Shown: positions 1 to 11,447 of the stretch, one piece after another
How positions within the stretch are numbered: the first letter of the stretch is position 1
How the letters are laid out: every line of letters starts with the position of its first letter
Source: Adiantum capillus-veneris
Taxonomy: Eukaryota > Streptophyta > Polypodiopsida > Polypodiales > Pteridaceae
Reading direction: 5' to 3'
Assembly (NCBI GenBank): GCA_014529385.2
Contig: CM043958.1
Coordinates: 83,696,525-83,760,524 of the forward strand
DNA length: 64,000 bases
Program-made: the position numbers and the translations under genes
Notes under the pieces: model-generated
The model's input: the letters and a program-made list of their open reading frames with translations, nothing else
Told to the model about the DNA's origin: nothing
The model's database searches: none

Positions 1-1900
1 AGAATCCCATAGAAACTATTCAATATCTAGCCAAATTTGATCCTTATGACTAGATATGGTTACTACCTACAAAATGCATGTAGTTGTCACAAGAAACTAA
101 CAATATTGAAAAAGAAATACTTGATATACGAGAATGTTTCGTTTTCTTCTATAATTGAAAAAATCAACCATCGTTGTCTACTATGAAAAATAGGGTATTA
201 GGTGCCCCAAAACTCAAGGAATATTAGCTTTATGTTACAATATGTGACATAGAAAATCAAAACTGCATTTGGATATCATGAAAGCCACCAAAAAAATCAT
301 AGAAGATCTAAAATTGGCTAAAAAACAGGATTTGTCAATTTTTGTAATTTGATCATAACTTACAACTTTAACATTTATTTCTCCCTAGAAGCATCAGGAC
401 ATGTTGAGGACTACTAAAGATAGTTCTCTAGCATTATAGACCTCACAAACATGAAATCTAGAGTAGTATAGTTGCAAAAAGTTGTAAAAAGGCAAAAACA
501 GGACCCGTTTTTTCACACAGTTTAGGTTGTGAAATGTTGTGCAAGGACAAGGTTAAAGATGGAATTGATATTCCAAAAAAATGTCGAGTTTTTTTCAACT
601 CATGAGACAACTTTCTAGACAGATAGCACCTCAAAATCCATTTTGAAACTTTTGACATAATTCAAGGAAAATGGTCACTTAACAAGACATAAAAGTGTCC
701 CAGGACATAAAAGTGTCCCATTACCAACCTAGTGTTAACTTAAAATCTATGCCCAAAGATTGGAAACCAAGATCATCTTTAAGAGTGGGTTTCTCCTCTT
801 CCACTCTTTTCATGCATGGAGCAAGTGCACCAGGAGAAGGAAGAAATAAGTTATTAGATGTCTGTAAATCAAGTGTCAAAAGATGCTCCTTGACTCTTCT
901 TCTATATCAATGAAGTCTTTGGCCACCTCAAAAGCTTCAAAAATGGTTGCAATACAGTAGTTCTCCCTGATATTTACGCATGCATTGAATATGGTGAAGA
1001 GAGATATGCTCTTCTCCATTGATGTTAAAGAAGGGAAGGCTTGGAATAGGAAGAGTGGTCTCGGATAACTCTACCTCCTCTGTGGGCTCATCAATGAGAG
1101 TACTAGCTCTAAATTGAGCAACATCAAAATTTGAAGTGTCTTGCTCCTCAGCTATATCATCAATTTCTTCCTCCTCTAGAACTTCACTTTTCTCAAGCTG
1201 CAGGACTATGGAAACTTTTTTATTTGTTCCCTTTGTCTCTATCTTTCACTTCGTCTTGACCTTTGCCTTGTATCAACTTGAAGAAACAAATAGAAAATAA
1301 AGTCAACTTCCTTTGGAACAAGGTTTCAAGGCTTTGAATGGACATAGCAAGAAATGCTCGGTGGGAAAACAAAAGAAGACTTCTTGGGAAATCCTCATAA
1401 TCTCCTTGTTACTTTTCCCTTCTCAATTGGGTTGGTAGTAAATACACTCAGACGACAATAATTCTTGCCATCGAATACAAAACATTTACCCTCAACTGCC
1501 TCCTCAAATTCTTTGACCTCATCTAACAAAAAATTTATCAAGTTGTCTAACATAATTGAAAGATCAAATTGAGGATTGAATATATCATGTGCTTTTCTGT
1601 ACAATTCCATGTCACCACCATCCATGACAACAACCAACAATTTCTTACTTGGACTCTCCTACATAACCTCCTCTCGACTCTCAGTAATGTGACTCTTTTG
1701 TTTGTTTCACTTTGGAGAGATGGTCTCAAGAGATCCAATATTAGGTGAGGAAGCCCAAATGATGCGATGTAGACGGGAGATGAAAAGTAAGAACACCCTA
1801 GATTGTGATGTGGCAAAATGGGAGAGGAGAAAAAGAGGTGGATTGGCGGGTGGATTGATAGAGTATTCAAGAGGGTATGGCGCAATAAGAACTTAGCTAT
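1..1900. other. No recognisable gene
   Basis: AT-rich sequence with only short open frames. A - strand stretch between about 940 and 1690 keeps several short frames open (for example 1395-1640, rich in Glu, Asp and Leu), but I recognise no domain and the frames are broken by stops. An 18 bp direct duplication (aggacataaaagtgtccc) lies near 683-720. It may be debris of an old mobile element. Confidence 0.4.
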
Positions 1901-1902
1901 GC

Positions 1903-2071
1903 AACCCTAAACGGCGTGATGAGAGATTTTTGAGATTTGTGGAGGGTGCTTTACCACGTCGTGTGGACTGAAATTGGCAATTGGCATGCTGCAAGCCTAA
2001 ACAACACGATAAGAGGTTTTTAAGATTGTGAAGGGGTTCTTTATCACGTCATGGGGGCTGGAATGGACAAA
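1903..2071. repeat. Two diverged ~88 bp tandem units
   Basis: Two successive blocks share the layout cctaaac / cgtgat or acgata / gag.ttttt.agatt / ttta.cacgtc.tg / ctg.aat. The first unit starts near 1905 and the second near 1991. They carry the short partial palindrome CACGTCGTG or a relative of it. Identity is roughly 75-80% by eye. Confidence 0.5.
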
Positions 2072-2529
2072 ATAGGAAAGGAAATTGCTATGAGGCTATA
2101 GGAAGGTGTGCAAGAGTTAGGGTGGAACGAGATTGCATCATGCGGGAGGGTCTGCGAGGTTATACCCCGAGAATCCCAAAGACACATCGGTAGATTCTGA
2201 GAGAGAGGAGAGTGGGATCTATCCTAATGATTGGATAGAGAAGCTCAAACCTTAGCGCCCCTTTCGGTATTTCTTTATATTGCATCAACACAGTACAAGC
2301 CGGAACTCCACCCTCTCGAACATGACAATCATACTTATATACAAGGAAAAATTTGACCATTGGTGTGACAGGTGTCAACCATGCACTCATGCCACGTGAC
2401 ATTTCCCCGACGGTCAACTATACAGACGGTCATCCATATATAAGCTTCAAGCCATGTGCTCATTTGCAATTCCATTGGCGGTTTGCAATCGCATCGTTCC
2501 AGATTTTTTCGCTTCTTCTCTTGCAAGTT

Positions 2530-3077
2530 CTCCCCACCCTACACGACGTGATATGACGTGATTTTGTATGCTTGAACCCCCTCCTATTGCATTGTATTGT
2601 TCTACTACTCCATGTGATTTCCACCCGCATGACACGATGGAAGGAGCTCCTTCTTGCTCACATGGTATGCCCTCGCTTCGTTTCGGCAAATTGCACAAAT
2701 CCAGAGAAAAGTCTCTCTTGCTACCCTGCACCATAGGCTAAAAGGGGGTTGCCAGAGCTTCAGAAGCCCGTCACCTCTTTGTTCAGCACATCTCCTAGAT
2801 AGCCTACACGGCGTGATACGAGACAATTGCATATCTTTGGAGCTATCCTTATCGCTCCGTTTGGGAATTACCTTGTGCAAGTTTGACATCTTCTTAACAA
2901 CCTTCATGGCATGATACCGTGTGCTTCCAGAAACTTGATACTTATCCTATCACTTCCTTCGGGGATTTCCTTGTGCCAACTTTACATTTTCCTATCATTC
3001 TTCACGACGTGATATGGTGTGTTTCGAAAAGTTTGAAGCCTATCCTAGCGCGTCGTTCAATTATTTTGATCAGCTTT
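2530..3077. repeat. Diverged ~99 bp tandem repeat array (CACGRCGTGATA units)
   Basis: Units starting near 2801, 2901 and 3001 each open with a variant of cacgrcgtgatayg. They continue with a tcctatc / cttccgttygg / ccttgtgcmaa.ttt pattern at matching distances. An earlier, more decayed unit lies around 2535-2720. The spacing of 99-100 bp is visible directly. No coding potential was recognised; the array may be an old satellite fragment or the interior of an unknown transposon. Confidence 0.5.
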
Positions 3078-3300
3078 CATGGCAAGAACAAAGAAACCAC
3101 TAGAAAGGGTTACAACCTGGGGAGGTCACCTAATAAAAATGTAACCTATCATGTGAGTTCAACAGAAGGGTATTTAAAGTTCTTGAAACTTACAGAAATA
3201 TATATACAGAAGGGCATTATTTTTTCAAATTTGAAAAAAACTTACAGATTTTAAAAGAAAAGGATATATTATATTCCTAACAAAATTCACAGATAAGGGG
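3060..3300 (+). repeat. Dispersed noncoding repeat, copy 1
   Basis: The segment containing tatcatgtgagttcaac, gggtatttaaag and cttacagaaat resembles segments at 41996-42260 and 42310-42555 in the same orientation. Those have tatcacgtgagctcatc, ggatatttaaac and gttacaaaatt. The family is unrecognised and the copies are strongly diverged. Confidence 0.35.
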
Positions 3301-3583
3301 TTTTACAAACATGTCTTGAACGCACGTGATATGGTGGTTTTGCACATACTTAACCCCCCGAGGGTTACAAAGTCCTTGAGGAGTCAAATAAACATGAAGA
3401 GAACCACAAGGAATCAATTGCCAATCCAGAATCAGAGAAGGTTGAGCCAGTTCCAAAACCTCGTTCGAGGCCCACTACCAGGAAGAGAATGAATTATCAA
3501 GTGAATATTTTAAGGAAGATCAGGAAAGCACATAAATCTACTTGTCTTCTTATCCATAGGTTTCCCTTCATCTGACATACTGG

Positions 3584-5176
3584 TGATAGCCGTTTTTTCG
3601 GCTCTTTGTAATTGCCACAGTGAGCTACCTCACCCTACCAAAATCACCCAAACACTGTGGCTATCCCTACCATTTCACTGTACATAGGCGTACGTGAGTC
3701 ATGGGACTTTTCCCATATCTTCTTAAAAAACCCTCAATTAGCTAGTCATTGGGCTAGTTGAGCCAAAAAAATTAAAAAAATAAAAAATATAAGTATATTA
3801 TGGCCCATGCGTATGTAAATATTTCTTTGTATATAGGGCCTAAATAAAAGATTTTTTCATAATTATTTTGGTATTTATTTAAATATTTCTACCTAGGTGT
3901 GTGCTATTTATACTCTGTACATTGCCTTACCATTACCACAATTTTTTCTTACCATTTTTCATACTCTTTATTCCATATAGAAATATTTTCATGTAAGCTT
4001 CTCTTATATTTGGTGTAACTCCACCCCAACAAAAATCCAAAAAAACTAGTTTTATTTATGTGTATATTTTTTCACTATTGTGATTTTTCCCTTCCTACAT
4101 CTATTTTGTTTTTTTTTCTAAAAAAATAGAACACCAAAAATATTTATCTTTTTATGGTAGCCTCATAATGAGAGAGATTTCTTTTGACCCCTTTATATTT
4201 TTTTCCACTTATATTATTTATATTTGACATGTACATATTTTTTAGACCCCTTAATATTTGATTTTCTTAGTTGTACTATTCACTTATATCATAATCTCAA
4301 CAATATCTTCAATTATAGACCTACCAAATAAGGTCAAGGGTAGGTGGCATGCATACATGCACTATGGAGGGCTCACTCTTGGAGGTATTCAAAAGAATCA
4401 TCCAAAGAAGGACCCCACAAGGACCTTGTGTAGTGGAAAAAAACGGTCGGTTTTGCTGAATTTTTAAAGTTCACTTGCTCTCCGAATTTGAAAAGGTGTG
4501 ATACAAACAAAAGTTGTAGCTCGTGGGCTGAACTTTTGCCTCAAATTTTTTCATATTTTTTTGAGCTACGAGCTGTGAGCTATGATTTTATTAGTGGACC
4601 CCAGTTTTCCCATGCTATGCAGCCACACTCTCTCTTCCACTTTATCATTTTCCTCTTTCACACACACTTCTCCACTCATCATCCCCACCTCTCTCACCAC
4701 TCCTCTCTGCACCCTACTCACCTTCTCCTCAACCTTGAAGAATAAGAGAAACCATGGTGAACTCATACCTCCCACACACAATTCCATTCCAAAATTGACC
4801 ACCTAGTCTCATTTTTCCTCCTCCAATTTACCCATATCTATCAAAAAAACCACAAAATTCAGCCTCTTCTCTTAAAAGACAGCATCAAGGTGGTTGATTA
4901 CTCAGCTTCAATTACCTTGTCTCTCAAGGAAGGTCAAGAGTGGAGAAAAAATGTACCGTCAAAGCTAGTGGACCGTCAACAAGCGTCAAAATTGGCCCTA
5001 CTCAAGACACTTGGAGCATCAACCTTGTAAGAAATCCACCTTTTCTTACCTCTTAAGAGTTTTTCTTCCTTATTTGTATCCTACATGGATACTCCCATTG
5101 TAAATATCCAATTCCATTTGTAAATTAATACTAAATCTACTAACACTAACCCACTATGAAAAGTCCTATCACCTCC

Positions 5177-5269
<93 letters not shown>

Positions 5270-5528
5270 CTCTAGTGTGTGAGAGTGTTCCATTGGTGTT
5301 AGGGTTAGTGTAAATTCCTTGCTTGTTTGTGGGTTGCTCTAACGATTCTCCTCTTTTGCGTCCTAGTTCGCTCTTAAACTAGGTGGTGCCCCTTGTGTAG
5401 TTGGGATTTGGCTGTGGGTTTGTTGTTTTGGTTTGTGTTGTGTTGTGCCCTAGCCCCATTGAGCAGCACGGGAGCCTTGAAGGGTGTCTAGAGGTTTCTC
5501 TTCTTGTTTCCCGCCCCGGACCGCCCCA
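3584..5528 (+). repeat. 5' LTR of the Tat element
   Basis: Starts with TGATAGCCG and is taken to end at CCGCCCCA just before the primer binding site, giving about 1945 bp. The first ~551 bp match 11448-11998. The LTR contains a long CT microsatellite and AT-rich stretches that could hold the promoter; no single TATA box can be chosen with confidence. The 3' boundary is inferred from the PBS position because the other LTR is truncated. Confidence 0.8.
5180..5266. repeat. (CT)n microsatellite in the LTR
   Basis: About 43 uninterrupted CT dinucleotides lie inside the U3/R part of the 5' LTR. The 3' LTR copy is truncated before this position, so length variation between the LTRs cannot be compared. 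Confidence 0.98.
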
Positions 5529-5530
5529 AA

Positions 5531-5549
5531 TTGGTGCCCCCACTGAGGA
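5531..5549 (+). promoter_or_regulatory. Primer binding site of the Tat element
   Basis: TTGGTGCCCCCACTGAGGA directly follows the inferred LTR end. It has the general TTGG-GCC....GGGA-like shape of the tRNA primer sites used by Tat/Athila-type elements. It is not the tRNA-Met site used by the chromoviruses in this window. Which tRNA pairs with it is not determined here. Confidence 0.65.
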
Positions 5550-6139
5550 CTGCTTGTGTATTTTTGTGTAGAATCAACCTTTAGCATAGTCAAGTAGTTT
5601 GCATGAATCACGAAAATTTGTATAATCCCTTTATTCCCATTGCAAGGCAAAAGGTACACATAATTGTTAGTACTAAGTTGTAATTTCAACGTGTCATTCG
5701 TAAAAGTTTAGGTCCTCTTAGGTTGGCCGAGATAAACGCTTCAATAAATCCTTTTATTTTGCCTCTCATTAGGTACGACCTTAGTTTGGACGTCTATATT
5801 TTTGTTTTGTTTTAAGCATTAGGTCATGCATAGACCATGGATAATGGCCCAGGAATAGAGGTTTTCCCCTTCCATTTCACTCCACACATTAGAATAAACA
5901 TTGCAATTAGTAGGAAAATCCATTTTCAACAACATATGGTGTTCATGTTTGGTGCCCAAAGAGTAGGAGAAATTCTCGCATCACCAAACCCTGTCATCCT
6001 ACCTGTTATTGATTATCATAGGTCGTTTGATGTGAATATCTTTATTTTGTTGTAGAATAGATTGCAAGCTAGAGACATTATTGTGTAAATCTTTTTAAGA
6101 AAGAAAAACAAAAACGGGTGTCACTTTGAAATCAATTCA
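5550..6139 (+). other. Leader between PBS and gag-pol of the Tat element
   Basis: About 590 bp without a recognisable frame. It probably contains the RNA packaging and leader region of the element. A short open frame at 5837-6055 has no recognised motif and is treated as chance. Confidence 0.5.
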
Positions 6140-9100
6140 ATGGAAAGCCAACGCCAAATGTCTGGGTATCCTCTTTTCTTTGGAGAGCCTGGAGAGGATG
6201 CTGAATTATTTTTAGCGAATTTCAAGGTGTCTTGCCGTATCAAGAGGATAATAACTGATCAAGAACGTGTAGAAATGTTTGAGGTGGTCCTTAGGAAAGA
6301 TGCTAGCACTTGGTTTGACTCTTTGCCTGAGGAAGTTAAGGGGAATTACACAGAAGTTTTGAATCGTTTTAAGAGATACTTCTTTGATCCCCAAAACACT
6401 CAAAAACTATGGCAAGACATTGTTTCTCATAAGCAAAAAGACTTAGATGACTACTACTTGTACAAGCAAGAGTTTCTACGTCTTTGGGCTCTATGGATAC
6501 GAAATGTTGCTAACCCTGGTGATGGTGCAGAATTTCTAAAGAAGGAGAGGTTCATAGCTGGACTCTTTCCTGACCTTAAGGTAAAAGTTGAGGTGGGTGC
6601 ACCTGCTACCTTTGATGCAGCTGAAACTAGGGCTGCTGAGAAATATAGGAAACTCAAGTGCTTAAGGGGAGAGGTTCCAATAGAAGGTCTTAAACCCAAA
6701 GGTAAGTCACAAGCATCAACATCGAGGGAGCTTCCTGAGGTAACGGCGGAAGTAATTGAGAAGTTAAACGAATCTTTAAGCAGCTTGTCAATTCACCTTG
6801 CACAAGCTGTAGGTCCAAAGGGACAAGCAAAGAAGTCTGAAGAGCGAGATCCACGACCTAGGAGAGTCTTGCAATGTTGGAATTGCGGAGAGTCTGGACA
6901 TGGGATGTATAATTGTCCTTGGCCCCGTGGGGAGCCAGGGAGACCTAACTTGAATTACCCAGTGATGAATGCAGGAGAAGGAGCTGGTCAACAACCAAGG
7001 CTTCTACAAAGACCAAATGGACCAAGACCACCTCCACAAGGGGTAGAAGGAGTTCCACCTTTGCCAGATCCAAATGTGCATGTGGTAGAGGTGACAAACT
7101 CAAATGAGGTTGACATGGAAGCAAATGGCATTAAGCGTGGCCGAGGAAAAGGTAAAGAGAAAGAGGGTGTCCCATCACAGAGTGACCATGGACAAGGCAA
7201 GAAGGCAAAGGAGACCAAGGAATCTAAGAGGACTCGACGTCGTATCAATCTCCAAGACTTCCCTCTTGGACATGGTATGGCTCCATACAACCTGTTGGAA
7301 GACATGCGAGGTAAGGGTCCTGATATCTCATGGCCTCAGTTTCTTGCATTATGCCCACAAGTTAGGAGGGATTTAACAAAGGCAGTTAGCACTAGGAGAA
7401 AGGTAAAAGAGAGTTTTCCTGTTCTAAAAATTGCACATGCTGAAATGAACGAGGATATTACACCTGTGCTAGATTGTTACATAAAAGGAAGATTGGTTAG
7501 GAAAGGTCTAGTGGATGGGGCTGCACAAATTTGCATCATGACAGAAGGGCTCATGCAAAGACTAGGCATACACATCCATGAGACACCTGAAATCAAAGTG
7601 AAAATGGCAAACAATAGCAAGGCTAGGTGCATAGGCATTTGTAAAAATGTTTTTGTGGAGGCCTTTGGCATTAAGAAGGCAGTGTATTTCTATGTCATGT
7701 CTACCAAGGGAAATGGTTACCCATTTATCCTAGGAAGACCATGGCTAATGAAAATGCGAGCTTTGCAGGATTGGGAGAGTGGAAAGCTAATTTGCAGGAA
7801 TGACAATCACAAGAAGGTTGTCTTTGACATGAAGGAGCAACCCCAAGAGGAGCTCCATGAAGAATCATCTCGAAGTGAGACGGAAGAAGATTGGACTGAA
7901 AACACTTCAGAAGAAGAAAGTAGCGGCAGAATTACTGAAGAGGAGTCCTCCATTGAAGTCATGGGGGTAAGGTTTAAGCCAAACAACCAGGAGACCTCTT
8001 CTCGAGGTTTGGAAGAGGTAGGTTCCCAAGAGAACCAAAAGGTGGAAGATGAAGGAATGTTAGAAGGTATGTTGTCTACAACACTTACAAAGGATGAAAG
8101 AGAGGAGTTCAAATGTGTGCTAAGGAAATTTCTGAGGCTTTTTGCTAAAGACTACATCGATGTGCGTGGAGTAGATGTTGTTCAGCACAAGATTGACTTG
8201 AAGCCAGAGGCCACACCTAAGGCTCAAAAGCTACGAAGGCTAGGAGTCATTAAGGATCAGGCTCTACTCAAGGAGGTAAGAAAGCTTCTAGCAGCAGGTT
8301 TCATTTATCCAGTGGAGAATTCAGAGTGGGTCTCTCCCGTTGTTGTCACTCCTAAGAAAAATGGCAAGTGGAGGGTGTGTGTGGATTACCGTCCCCTCAA
8401 TGAGGCAACAAAAAGAGATCACTTTCCCCTCCCATTCCAGGATGAGATACTAAATGAGGTAGCTGGTCATGAGAAGTACACTGTGTGCGATGGTTACTCA
8501 GGTTACTTTCAAATAGGGATTGCATTGGAGGATCAATTGAAAACAACCTTTATCACTCCTTGGGGTTGTTATGCTTTTAGAGTCATGCCATTTGGTCTGA
8601 CAAATGCTCCTGCAACATTCCAACGTTTCATGAATATGGTGTTTCAAGCATTCTTTGGAAAGTCAATTAGGGTGTTCATTGATGATTTCTGTATTTATAG
8701 CTCAAAATCATTGCATCTACAAAGGGTAGAAGAAGGTTTAAAGAAGCTCTACGACATGGGAGGTCAACTCAACCCCGATAAGTGCCATATAGGTGAGGAT
8801 GAAGTAATCTTGCTTGGTCATAAAGTTTCTTACAAAGGCATTGAAGTGGATCCTTCAAAGGCAAAGGCTCTTATTGAGCTACCATCACCCAAGAGTCTTA
8901 AGGAGGTCATCTCATTCATTCAAAAGGTGAAGTATATGTCACGCTTCATTCACTTAGCCTCGGAGTTGCTTCATCCTTTGCAAAAGTTGACACAACAAGT
9001 AGAATTTGCATGGTCTGATGAGCTTGAAGAGTATTTTTGTAACATTAAAGTCATTTTGTCAGAGCTACCAACACTCATGCCTCCTTGTTGGGAGTACACA

Positions 9101-11419
9101 TTCTTCGTTAGCTCTAGTGTTGGAAGGGAAACAATTGGTGTTGTGTTGCTACAACAAGATCCCCACAGTACAAGGATGCGACCCATCTACTTTGCTAGTA
9201 GGGTCATGAATGCTTTGGAGAGAGACTACACAGAAGCAGAACTCATGATGCTTTCTCTCATGTTTGCGGTGAGAAATTTTAGATCCTACCTGCTACCAAA
9301 ACCTTTTGTAATTCTCGCTGCAGAGAATTTGTTCCCTTGGGTGTCATCTCAAATGAATCTTAGTACTAGGATCTCAAAGTGGATTATGGAGTTGCAAGAG
9401 TTTCAATACTCTTTCAAGGTAGAAGATAGTGTGCGTGCACAATTGGCAGGGATTCTCACTTATAGGGTGCATGAAAAGGAGATTAAGGTGCCTGAAGTAA
9501 AGACCCTACCATTGCCACCACCAAAAAGTATTCCTAATGCTTTTACCTTGTTCTTTGATGGAGCTTTTCGTCCAGCCACAGGAAAAGCAGGGGGAGGGCT
9601 AGTGTTGCTCAACCCAAGTGGAGAGGTGGTCATGAAAGAGAAGTTCAATCTACCAAGTTCAGCTAGCAACAATGAAGCAGAATACGACACACTAATTCAT
9701 GGTTTGAAGATGTGCATTGGCCAAGGGATACAACACCTCATGGTAAAGGGAGATGCACTTCTCATTGTTAAACAGATTTTAGGTATTTGGGCATGCAAGA
9801 ATGAAAGCTTACGGACAAAAGTTCATGCCATTCGTAGATTGTTTAATCAATTTGAAGAAGTGCAACTATATCATATTCCTAGGAAACAGAATGAAGATGC
9901 CGATTTACTTGCACAGCAAGTAGTTACATGTGTTGAGAAAGAAGTGCAGGTCATCATGGTGGCAGCAACTGTCAAGCAACCGAGATACCAGGGATTGGAG
10001 TCATTGACTCCCATTATTAGCTACATTTTGGAGGGCGAGTTTCCACAAGACTTCACGAAGGCTCAGAAGAGGAGACTCATGAAGAAGGCAAGCGCATATC
10101 TCTTCCTAGAAGGCTCCCTCTATCAAAGAGGGAGGGATCAAGTATGCAAAAGAGTACCAACTATTGAGGAAATTCCAGCCATTCTAAAAGGTTTGCATGA
10201 AGAAGCATGTGGTGGTCATTTTGCCCAAGAATTAACTGTGAAGAAGATTTTGCTTGCGGGGTATGTTTGGCCAAGTCTGCATGTGGATGTCCAACATTGG
10301 TGTAAAAGTTGTCACAATTGTCAGGTAAATGGGAATAGAAGATTGGTTTATGGTCCAAGGCAAATCGTGCTTGCAAATGGACCGTTTGAAAAGTGGGGCA
10401 TTGATGCTATGGGTCCTCTGCCTAGGACAAAAAATGGTAAACTCTACATTCTAGTGGTTGTAGACTATATGACTAGGTGGGTGGAAGCACAGAGTGTGGC
10501 AAAGGTAAATGAGAAAACACTGAGCAAATTCGTCTACACTCACATTTGTTGTAGATTTGGCACACCTTTGGAGATTGTTTTTGATAATGGTCCAGGGTTT
10601 AGAAAGGGATTGCTCACAGAAGTCTATGAAGAACTTCACATTCTACATCGTCACAGTACACCCTACTATCCCCAATCAAATGGTTTGGTAGAAAAAGCTA
10701 ATGGTGTCATTGCAGGCATCATTAGAAAGATGGTGAAAAACAAGACAAAGTTGTGGGATGACTTCTTGGATGGTGCCTTGTGGGCGTATCGAACCACATA
10801 TAGGGAAGCCACGGAGTTCACACCATTTCACTTGGTCTATGGTCAAGAGGCTTTACAGCCAATTGAGCTAAACATTCCAACAATGCGACTTCATGGCAAA
10901 TCAGCACAAGATGATCAAGAAGCATGGATGGATCGACTTCTTACCTTAGCTGAGCTTGAGTGGAAAAGAGAAGCAGCATACGAGTGCTATAAGAGGAAAG
11001 CCACACAGACAAAGGAGAAGCTTGACAAGAAACTGAAGGACAAAGGCATCAATGAAGGAGATCTTGTGCTAAGGTATGACCATCGACTCGATAATCGTTT
11101 TGATGCCAAATTTGAAACAAGATGGCAAGGGCCATACATAGTCAAGAAGGCTTTCAAATCAAGTTACTATCAGCTTATGGACTTGAATGGTAAAGAGCAC
11201 TCCAGGAAAGTAAACGGGTATCGCTTGAAGCCCTATTTGAGTCGCCTTCTACCAAAGGATCTACCAAAGATCTGTCAAAAGGCCACTGTCTCATGTAAGT
11301 ATTGTTACATGAAGCATGAGTGTAACTCTAGCCAAAAATTTGAGGGGCCAAACAATAAAAATCTCGTCAAGGACTCTGAAGCACTCTCTTTGGAAAAGAT
11401 GCTCTATGATGGTACATGA
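6140..11419 (+). CDS. Gag-Pol polyprotein of a Tat-type gypsy retrotransposon
   Basis: A single 1759-residue frame. The N-terminal gag region (about 1-240) is followed by a zinc knuckle near 245 (CWNCGESGHGMYNCP) and a low-complexity linker. A protease-like segment near 457 reads VDGAAQICIM, so the usual D-S/T-G is D-G-A. Reverse transcriptase follows, with VCVDYRPLN near 746, CDGYSGYFQI near 783 and FIDDF near 845. A first RNase H-like region (about 990-1110) has lost its acidic residues. A second, complete-looking RNase H starts at FFDGAFRP near 1137. Integrase has an HHCC finger (HEEACGGHF near 1353, CKSCHNCQ near 1388) and a D-D-E core (GIDAMGPLP, FDNGPGF, GLVEKANG at about 1420, 1480 and 1513). 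No chromodomain is seen. The absence of stops over 5.3 kb suggests recent activity. Confidence 0.95.
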   Translation: MESQRQMSGYPLFFGEPGEDAELFLANFKVSCRIKRIITDQERVEMFEVVLRKDASTWFDSLPEEVKGNYTEVLNRFKRYFFDPQNTQKLWQDIVSHKQKDLDDYYLYKQEFLRLWALWIRNVANPGDGAEFLKKERFIAGLFPDLKVKVEVGAPATFDAAETRAAEKYRKLKCLRGEVPIEGLKPKGKSQASTSRELPEVTAEVIEKLNESLSSLSIHLAQAVGPKGQAKKSEERDPRPRRVLQCWNCGESGHGMYNCPWPRGEPGRPNLNYPVMNAGEGAGQQPRLLQRPNGPRPPPQGVEGVPPLPDPNVHVVEVTNSNEVDMEANGIKRGRGKGKEKEGVPSQSDHGQGKKAKETKESKRTRRRINLQDFPLGHGMAPYNLLEDMRGKGPDISWPQFLALCPQVRRDLTKAVSTRRKVKESFPVLKIAHAEMNEDITPVLDCYIKGRLVRKGLVDGAAQICIMTEGLMQRLGIHIHETPEIKVKMANNSKARCIGICKNVFVEAFGIKKAVYFYVMSTKGNGYPFILGRPWLMKMRALQDWESGKLICRNDNHKKVVFDMKEQPQEELHEESSRSETEEDWTENTSEEESSGRITEEESSIEVMGVRFKPNNQETSSRGLEEVGSQENQKVEDEGMLEGMLSTTLTKDEREEFKCVLRKFLRLFAKDYIDVRGVDVVQHKIDLKPEATPKAQKLRRLGVIKDQALLKEVRKLLAAGFIYPVENSEWVSPVVVTPKKNGKWRVCVDYRPLNEATKRDHFPLPFQDEILNEVAGHEKYTVCDGYSGYFQIGIALEDQLKTTFITPWGCYAFRVMPFGLTNAPATFQRFMNMVFQAFFGKSIRVFIDDFCIYSSKSLHLQRVEEGLKKLYDMGGQLNPDKCHIGEDEVILLGHKVSYKGIEVDPSKAKALIELPSPKSLKEVISFIQKVKYMSRFIHLASELLHPLQKLTQQVEFAWSDELEEYFCNIKVILSELPTLMPPCWEYTFFVSSSVGRETIGVVLLQQDPHSTRMRPIYFASRVMNALERDYTEAELMMLSLMFAVRNFRSYLLPKPFVILAAENLFPWVSSQMNLSTRISKWIMELQEFQYSFKVEDSVRAQLAGILTYRVHEKEIKVPEVKTLPLPPPKSIPNAFTLFFDGAFRPATGKAGGGLVLLNPSGEVVMKEKFNLPSSASNNEAEYDTLIHGLKMCIGQGIQHLMVKGDALLIVKQILGIWACKNESLRTKVHAIRRLFNQFEEVQLYHIPRKQNEDADLLAQQVVTCVEKEVQVIMVAATVKQPRYQGLESLTPIISYILEGEFPQDFTKAQKRRLMKKASAYLFLEGSLYQRGRDQVCKRVPTIEEIPAILKGLHEEACGGHFAQELTVKKILLAGYVWPSLHVDVQHWCKSCHNCQVNGNRRLVYGPRQIVLANGPFEKWGIDAMGPLPRTKNGKLYILVVVDYMTRWVEAQSVAKVNEKTLSKFVYTHICCRFGTPLEIVFDNGPGFRKGLLTEVYEELHILHRHSTPYYPQSNGLVEKANGVIAGIIRKMVKNKTKLWDDFLDGALWAYRTTYREATEFTPFHLVYGQEALQPIELNIPTMRLHGKSAQDDQEAWMDRLLTLAELEWKREAAYECYKRKATQTKEKLDKKLKDKGINEGDLVLRYDHRLDNRFDAKFETRWQGPYIVKKAFKSSYYQLMDLNGKEHSRKVNGYRLKPYLSRLLPKDLPKICQKATVSCKYCYMKHECNSSQKFEGPNNKNLVKDSEALSLEKMLYDGT

Positions 11420-11429
11420 ATATACCATC

Positions 11430-11447
11430 ATCCAGGGGGAGGGCTAA
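11430..11447 (+). promoter_or_regulatory. Polypurine tract of the Tat element
   Basis: CCAGGGGGAGGGCTAA directly precedes the TGATAGCCG start of the 3' LTR, as expected for the plus-strand primer of an LTR retrotransposon. Confidence 0.85.

Noticed and set aside
1395-1640. Possible small protein gene on the - strand
   Set aside because: No motif, no supporting splice or promoter signals, and neighbouring frames are broken.
5081-5293. Open frame encoding a long Arg-Glu repeat
   Set aside because: It is the CT microsatellite of the LTR read in frame on the - strand. The same applies at 24105-24368, 24149-24331, 33741-34303 (parts) and 59086-59313.
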